From positions 2,046,001-2,110,000 of the forward strand of contig NC_037322.1 in assembly GCF_000143535.2 (NCBI RefSeq): a DNA stretch of 64,000 nt. Reading direction: 5' to 3'. Under the pieces are notes generated by a model. The model was not told the origin of the DNA and did no database searches. It worked only from the letters and a program-made list of their open reading frames with translations. The DNA is from Botrytis cinerea B05.10 (taxonomy: Eukaryota > Ascomycota > Leotiomycetes > Helotiales > Sclerotiniaceae). Within the stretch, counting starts at the first letter, position 1; the number at the start of each line of letters is the position of its first letter. Positions 57,526-64,000 of this stretch are shown one piece after another. The position numbers and the translations under genes are program-made.

Positions 57526-59183
57526 TCATCTCTATTTCTTTCGCATAATACGGCGTTTTTGCTTCTGATTTCGTTTATATTCTTCCTTTGATATTGAAAT
57601 TGCTTCAATCTTCTCATCTTCGATTCTCGATACCCTTTCTATTCTTTTTTCAACGATGCCCTTCATTTCTTCTCATTTCAAACGTAAACAAACGCATAAC
57701 GGCCTCTATTTCACATTCTCATAACATTAATTTGATGAACGAAAAGGTGGGCTGGATTGGAAAATTATTCATACAACATTCTTGACTGTCATTTACAAAC
57801 AAGAAAAACAAGATTACATAAGAAGCAGAAAGATAAAAATTGGCTCAGGCTTATGATGATATTATGAGTCTTTATAAGAGATGCGACAGGCTCTACTGGT
57901 TTTGATGGATATTCGTGGTATTTTTTTGTTGATGAGGAAGAGAAATTTGTTCATAATACTGTATATTTACTTCTGCACTATCCTTGAATATATATATACA
58001 CATGCAAACTTATGTTTTCTTTATTTGCCTTTCTTTGCGGTTGTTTGCAGTTGTTTAGAGACGGCATGGTATGCTGCTTCACCCACTCTTTTGGCACTTG
58101 CAATTATTTCAGTTTGGTTACTGGGTAGAAGTGGGGGACTAAGTAACGCTTTGTTCCATTGATTCGGGATCGCGGTATTGAGAAGGTTTCAGAGACATGA
58201 TACGTGTCTTGAAGGACAGTAGAATGAAGGCGAGACAGTATAAGCACCAGGGCAAAAACAAAGATGGAAAATTGAGGGACAACGGGACAGGAATTTGAAT
58301 ATCAACAAAGCACAATACCTAAAGTAGCTTGATACAAGGCAGGAAATGGATGAGAAATAAAATCAGGGCAAGCTTGGAAGTGGAAAACGGTAATGACACA
58401 AGGAAAAGAGTGCGGTTGAACAAATGGGCGTGGTCTTTCTTATACTTCTTGCCTCACGGCTGGTTCCTCGTTTGCTTTTGTCTTTTCTGAGGCTGAGTAG
58501 GAGAGAATCTTTGATTCATGGCTTTATTTGGATTTGTTAAGGCTGGAATGTAGGGGAGTGATTGAGAAATTAATCGGCAATTTGATGATACATTTGACTT
58601 TTATCTGCATTGCTCTTGGCGACGTGATGGAAGTAATATAATGTGGTGGTGATGTTGACGACTGAAATGTGTGTGTTGCGATAACTTCATGAGGTATGCC
58701 CGAGGAAGCCATGAAGTATTTAAGTGCTTGAGTTTTCTGATTTCAATGGGAAAAGAAACAGAATGTAGACGATCGACTTCTTAAGAGATGGAGTTTCTAT
58801 CACTTGAGATCACTTGTGCCCCCCCACGCACGAAACTACATGCGTCGAAGAATGTCTGAGTACTTGGAGGTTGTATATAGAACAATATTTCCAAGAAAGA
58901 AACCAAAACTTCATATTGCCTAACAACCAGGATCAGATGGCAGTGCAGTATTCAACTTTGAATATCGATTGAAATGTCATGTTAAAGATTGTATATAAAC
59001 TTTCAGGATGAAGTCACCCAAACCCCCTCCTCAAGACCCCTGCAACACACTCCACGTGATCTTAGAAAAAGTGTCCGAGCGACTAATTTTCTCACCAAAT
59101 GAATCTCGAACTGAATCTCGAAATTCAGGAATTGGGCTCCGAAAAGACGTGCAGTGAACCTGCAACACCAAAAGTACCTCACA
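57526..59183. other. Intergenic region upstream of mitochondrial uS5
   Basis: AT-rich. It holds the likely 3' UTR of the WD40 gene and the promoter of the uS5m gene. A 70-codon frame starting at 59099 overlaps the uS5m start out of frame (see findings). No other gene is supported. Confidence 0.55.
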
Positions 59184-60510
59184 ATGAGTGTCTCCCGCCC
59201 AGCGCGATGCCTCTTCAACGCGCCTCTTCCATCCCTCCGACCACTAACCCGACGACAAAATTTCCACGCCTCGACTCCCCTCCCCGCACGACGTCGTGCC
59301 CGTTTTGCTAGCATAAAACAATCGGAGCTCGATGCTGCACCCGCGAAGGAACTTTACCCTGGATACAGCGACAAAGAGAAATCTTTATTAGGAAAACGAT
59401 ACACCCCGGAGCAAATTGCTGCTATTGAGGCTGCGGAGGAATCTGTCGATGCAGATGATCTGAAAAGTCATGGAGTGATACGGACGGATTTGGGGGGGTT
59501 GAAATATATGGATGATTTGAGTTTGACGCAGCCTGTAATCGACAAGAAGATCATGGATTATCGAATTGACCCAAATTGGACGCTGGATCAGGACAAGATC
59601 GGAGACGAATTCGTGGCGTACATGGATAAAGTCATGGAGGAAAATCCTGAGGATATAGACCCTGAGGATCCGGAGTGGGAAAAGAAACACAGGCCGAATA
59701 GATTGGATTCGCTGAAGGCGCTGCAGAAAGAAATGGGCGATCCAAGTACTTTTGCGATTGCCCCGCAGGTTCCTGGGGATTTCACTAAGGACCCGGGTCA
59801 GGCTACGGAGATTGGCAGGGAAGTGGATGAGGAAGATGAGGAGAATCTCGATCCCAGAGATCCGGATGGAATTTACACGAAGTTGCGTCACCAAACTGGA
59901 CTCACCATGAATGAAATCTTCGACCTCGACACCAAAATCCTGGTCAGTCACCGAGTTGTCAATCAAACTCGTCTGGGTAAAATCGACAGTATGTACGTAT
60001 TGGCAATTGCAGGAAATGGAAGAGGTAGATTAGGCATAGGAGAGGCAAAGGGTCAGGAACCGGAAGATACGAATAATAATGCAAAGATTGCGGCCATTAA
60101 GAATATGCAACCAGTTCCGAGATATGAGGAACGAACGATTTATGGGGATGTCGAAGGGAAGGTTAGTGCCGTTGAAGTTAAGCTTATGGCAAGACCTCCA
60201 GGTATGTTTTAATTCTTATGTTCTTCTTCTCACATGTTGGGTTCTTTACAATGCGGGGCAAGAAGAGGGGCTAATTCATTCTTAACTTATAGGATTCGGT
60301 CTCCGATGTCAAAAACTTATTTTTGATATGGCAAAGGCAGTAGGTATCCATGATCTGTCAGCCAAAGTACCACGTTCGAGAAACAAGATGAATACTGTCA
60401 AAGCCACCTACCAAGCATTAATGAAACAACGTATACCAGATGAGATTGCCAGGGGAAGAGGAAAGAAACTCGTGGATGTCAGGAAGGTATACTATGGAGG
60501 AAAGGTATAA
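59184..60510 (+). CDS. mrps5: Mitochondrial ribosomal protein uS5m (MRPS5-like)
   Basis: Small-subunit mitoribosome protein. Two exons, 59184-60201 and 60293-60510, join (g+ga) to 411 aa. The first 45 residues ([19 protein letters not shown]..., rich in Arg/Ser/Ala with no acidic residues) form a clear mitochondrial presequence. A long charged fungal extension runs to about 240. The S5 N-terminal dsRBD-like domain is at about 240-310 ([31 protein letters not shown]) and the S5 C-terminal domain at about 325-400 ([29 protein letters not shown]). Bacterial S5 is only about 165 aa, the extra length being typical of mitochondrial versions. The start was chosen as the first ATG that gives the presequence. 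It converges on Dad3. Confidence 0.95.
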
Positions 60511-61175
60511 GGGTATACGATGGGCGGATACATTGAAAGAAAAGAGAGGAAATATGTAAATGTATACTACATATTGTATGAGTACTACTAGATGGATGCG
60601 GAAAATGAATGTGCATATTCATGGACTGGCGTAATGCTGGAAATAAGCACAAAAAGCATATGGAAAAGCAAACATGGCATGAATTCATGATATTGCATTT
60701 GGGGAAAAGATCTTAGATAAGGAAAGATTTTGATATGCAAGTTGCATTACACATGTTATGTGTGGGTATCTTAGTCCAGAACTCCTAAACAACAGATGAA
60801 GCAATTCCTCCCTTCCAAATTTCTATCTGACAGTTGTAATTCGTGATATGTCGTAATGATGTACTCTACCATGTCATCAATGGTGTAGAGCTTGCCGCCA
60901 TAGACTGATCAGAAACTCCTATCATCTCCGCCCTCTCTGTCATATCCGATTCTACTTTCCCATGATGACCTCCATTTCCCGCATATCGAGCCATCTTAAC
61001 ACATTCCTTAAAATTATCGAAAGCCTGGGTTGGTGTGACCTAGTCGAAATTCCATAGTGATCAAGAGAATTAGTTCCACCTCCCTTATCAAATATGCGTA
61101 AATATCCTGCTTCTCAATCATGCAATCGTACAGAGAACACCCCCCTCTCCAACAATTTCCACCATCTCTACCACT
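60511..61175. other. Convergent intergenic region
   Basis: 0.67 kb between the stops of uS5m (+) and Dad3 (-). No gene is supported. Confidence 0.6.
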
Positions 61176-61627
61176 TTACTCATAATCACCCTCCTCACTC
61201 CCCTCTCCTCCACCATCGTCATTCCTCTCCTCACTAATCTGCTGCTGCAGCACAATACTATAAACACTCGCTTTCAACAACGTAAAAACTAAACTTGTTT
61301 TCCGCTCCAATTGGCGCAGATTATCAAGGATGTAAGCTGTGGGGTTATTGGACATTGTTTCGAGAGTGTGCGCGAGCTGTTTCGGACTTTGGTGAGCTTT
61401 ATGAGCCATGTTATAGAATTGGGGTAGGGAAGGAAGAATGGTGAAGGGCAAAGATGAGAAGGGGAGAGGGCTAAAGGAGAGAGAAGGAAGAGGGAAGAGA
61501 AAAGGGTAGGGAGACAAACAGTCTTCATATTCTCTGCCAAGCGTTCATACTCATCTAATAAATCTTGTTCTGTAGGTGAAAGATCCTCATTTGTGGGAAG
61601 CGGGATATTGGATGCGTCTGTCTCCAT
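61176..61627 (-). CDS. dad3: DASH/Dam1 complex subunit Dad3
   Basis: Subunit of the ring-forming DASH complex that couples kinetochores to spindle microtubules. Two exons, 61627-61520 and 61376-61176, join in frame to 102 aa, close to the usual size of about 95 aa. Family features are the N-terminal LSPTEQDLLDEYERLAENMK and the C-terminal LERKTSLVFTLLKASVYSIV followed by LQQQ; the match to yeast Dad3 (KIGLVGTLLKGSVYSL region) is clear. The protein is entirely helical or coiled-coil apart from a Gly/Glu-rich, acidic end. The intron of 143 bp has donor GTTTGT and acceptor ACAG; the alternative acceptor AAAG 20 bp upstream would break the frame. It lies in tandem behind Arp3. Confidence 0.92.
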
Positions 61628-62199
61628 GGTTGCGACTGTCTTTTGAATTGTAATCTAGTTGCGATTGTAATTTGCGTTTAGGCGATTTTTGATTGCGATA
61701 ATCACAGCTGTTGTGGGGATATCAGATAAATGTGCGGACTGAAACTTCGTGAAGGGATGCGGTTTGGAGAAGTTATTTTGTTTGACTTTATGTCGCGCCG
61801 TCGTGAAATAGGAACGATTGTCAACCCCGCCATTGCAACAGTCACGTGAACATGACACTCAGACCAGATTTTATGTCACAGCTCGAAGGCACGAGGGCAC
61901 CTAGGCTCACCGGGAGATGTGCCCTTCATGGACTTGATGCATCTTGACCAATAAGAGTTACCGAGATGGAGTTGACATCACACCACTTGTTAGATCAGAG
62001 AATATCAGAAAACAATAGTCAATTATACAGCAATTTAATCAATTTTCATCATCGACTACATCTCAATCTACGTAACTTGAGACGTCTTATTTCACAATGA
62101 TCGCTTCATTCATTCTCCCAAAACTCCGCTTGCTCTTCAATATATGTATAGTTTTCACTCCTTCAAATGCTCTATCACTTCGACCACTTGTCTAGCTCC
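61628..62199. other. Promoter region of Dad3 / 3' flank of Arp3
   Basis: 0.57 kb between two minus-strand genes. No gene is supported. Confidence 0.6.
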
Positions 62200-63886
62200 T
62201 TACGATCCTCCTGGTCCTCCCAACAAAGCGAACCTTCGGACAATGCTTGGACCTATCTCATCATACTCTGTTTGATATTAGTATAATGCATCTGACCGAC
62301 AGGAAAACCCAGTATAACTTACCTGCTTTGGTGTGACAATAAGATCTGAACTCAGGGGTTTGACCCAAAAGACTGCCACCGAACCATGGACCATGTCGTT
62401 GTCTCTTGTGGGAAATGACTTGAACTTCCAAACCTCCACTTCTTGCGCCACCACTTCGTGCTTCGCTGGCTCTAATTCTGTCATCCACCAAATGTTTGAT
62501 ATCACGTTGTAACCTGCGACCAAAATCTTTGTATAATGTGCTTCCTCCGGATAGTACAATGTTCTTGTACAGTCCACGACGAACATCAATGGGCGAAGAT
62601 TGAATAACGCCGTCCACCACTGTTGGAAGAGGAGTCAAGAAATCGGAGGAGTGAATTTCTGGGTTGAAGAAGATTTCTGGTGCAAGGAACCGTTCGTAAC
62701 CAACATCTACAGTCACTTGACGTCCGCCGGGTTGGGTAACCGTATGCTTCTCAAATCTCGTAGGATCGCGATCGAAACGACCAAATTCCTTAACAATGTC
62801 TGGGCAGACGTAACAATACTTTTCTTTAATTTCACCGGCAGTCTTCAATGAGGAGTCCGGTTCACCTCTGTCTCGAAGTAAGGATTGGATGAAGTATGTA
62901 ATGTCTCGACCGGCGATAGGAATTGATTTAATTGATGATCCAATAACGTATCCTTCCGCAACAGGAATTACGTGTGTCACTCCGTCTCCAGAATCAATTA
63001 CGGTTCCAGTCAAGGATCGATCAGAAACTTTAGAAGAAGTCCACGACGCAGCCAATGCGAGTACAGCTTGGACGGCAATGTATAGACCAGCGCAATTAAA
63101 GGATTCGAACATAATTTCGGCAGTGTTTTCACGGTTCTCGGGCGGATTGAGTGGCTGGGAAATATCGGTAAGTGGAAATTCTAAACGGAATTGAGAAATG
63201 AGCACATACAGGTTCTGTTAACAGAAAGTAATGATCTTCTGGCTCAACACGAAGATATTTGAATATCGAATTGGACCAGAATCTTTCCATATGATCCTAC
63301 AGGTTTCATGTTAGCCACTCTGCCTTGATCATAGCCTTTGACCTCCTTACCCAGTTGTCAATTTGTCCGTGACGAATTGGATAGTTTATTCCATAACCTG
63401 CAATCATCAGAACAAATTCCAATATCATATATTCTATAACTCATGCGCACCTGGTCCACTTGCAGCTGCTAATGCTTCGTCTCCGATAAAGAAGTCCAAA
63501 TCTTCAGTTCCACGTTTCATTGAGAGATGCCCTCCTGGCCCAGCGCCACCTGTAAGATATGAAGGCTTATTGGCAACTGCAGGACGCCCGGATCCTGAAC
63601 CTGCACCAGCTCCTGCGGCATTTTTTGTCGCTATGGCGGTAGGGAAGACGAAGGAGGGAGAATCATTGCCGGCGAAACCTATAATTGAGGCATTATTAGT
63701 TGCGTGCCTATCTTCTCGGCAGAAGAGAACAAACCAAGCTTGGAGTAACCGGTACCGCTATCGTTGAAGTATCAGTAATTGTACAAATAGATAGCATCCC
63801 TTTACTCGGGACACGGGGATATAGAATGCCTTGTGGGGATCTCGAACGTACTTGTCCATGACAACGGCCGGAGTGTGAGAAGCCAT
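62200..63886 (-). CDS. arp3: Actin-related protein 3 (Arp2/3 complex)
   Basis: Arp3 with Arp2 nucleates branched actin, chiefly at endocytic patches in fungi. Seven exons, 63886-63852, 63757-63735, 63678-63451, 63397-63351, 63296-63210, 63154-62323 and 62267-62200, join in frame to 439 aa. The protein starts [20 protein letters not shown] (phosphate loop 1). Arp3-specific pieces follow: [65 protein letters not shown] and [20 protein letters not shown]. The end is [17 protein letters not shown] then ALLGGPGGS. All actin-fold motifs are present. A Gly/Ala/Ser-rich stretch after IATKN is an unstructured loop insertion. Introns are 53-94 bp. The gene is complete, with the start codon 114 bp from the right edge. 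Confidence 0.97.
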
Positions 63887-64000
63887 ATTGAAATAAAGCT
63901 GCGCAATGCAGACCCAGAAGTGTTGAGAAAGTTATGCGACAGCTTTAGAAATTGTAAACAACTTGTGCTGATAATTAACAGCTGGTATTGACCGTTGGCG
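63887..64000. other. 5' flank of Arp3
   Basis: Immediate upstream sequence of the minus-strand Arp3 gene, cut by the window edge. No feature can be called. Confidence 0.6.

Noticed and set aside
63570..63580. CTTACAG|GT inside Arp3 exon 3 as a splice site
   Set aside because: The frame reads through without interruption ([13 protein letters not shown]) into [11 protein letters not shown], so no intron is needed.
1..64000. Transposons, CRISPR arrays, rRNA and operon-like gene clusters
   Set aside because: No reverse transcriptase, transposase or integrase frames, long terminal repeats, regular spacer arrays or ribosomal RNA cores were visible by eye.

Overview
The window reads as a filamentous ascomycete chromosome. 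Genes are interrupted by short introns (mostly 46-100 bp, GT..AG, several with CTAAT/CTAAC-like branch sites). The proteins are fungal orthologues: Trm2, Lsb5, DASH subunit Dad3, mitochondrial uS5, Arp3 and an Argonaute. AT-rich spacers, gene style and protein similarity suggest a Leotiomycete, perhaps Botrytis/Sclerotinia-like; that placement is an inference. I found no tRNA, rRNA, CRISPR array or intact transposon.

Layout. 1-12.2 kb has no convincing intact gene. The first 2.2 kb is strikingly purine-rich on the + strand, with G-rich minisatellites; 10.3-11.9 kb carries broken minus-strand coding traces. 12.2-16.0 kb holds a six-exon Argonaute with three N-terminal zinc knuckles and a complete DEDH catalytic tetrad. 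17.3-18.5 kb (-) encodes a YeeE/YedE-type sulphur (thiosulphate) transporter. 20.8-21.7 kb (+) is a four-exon 117-aa protein, 22.1-23.7 kb (-) a 319-aa protein with a membrane segment near its C-terminus, and 24.4-27.2 kb (-) an 886-aa, largely disordered, probably nuclear protein. 28.1-30.0 kb (+) is Lsb5 (VHS-GAT endocytic adaptor), 32.0-32.7 kb (+) a 168-aa fungal protein, and 33.3-35.2 kb (+) Trm2.

From 35.2 to 51.9 kb the only supported gene is a 167-aa Ser-rich protein (43.96-44.46 kb), flanked by spacers of 8.8 and 7.5 kb. 52.0-57.5 kb (+) encodes a 1788-aa WD40/helical/poly-proline protein. The right end is compact: mitochondrial uS5 (+), Dad3 (-) and Arp3 (-, seven exons, complete).

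The genes form no operon or biosynthetic cluster. Two themes recur: actin/endocytosis (Lsb5, Arp3, perhaps the poly-proline WD40 protein) and mitochondrial or RNA functions (uS5m, Trm2, Argonaute). Gene models were spliced by hand: exon junctions were checked for frame and splice dinucleotides, but no transcript evidence was available. The most unusual object is the zinc-knuckle Argonaute.
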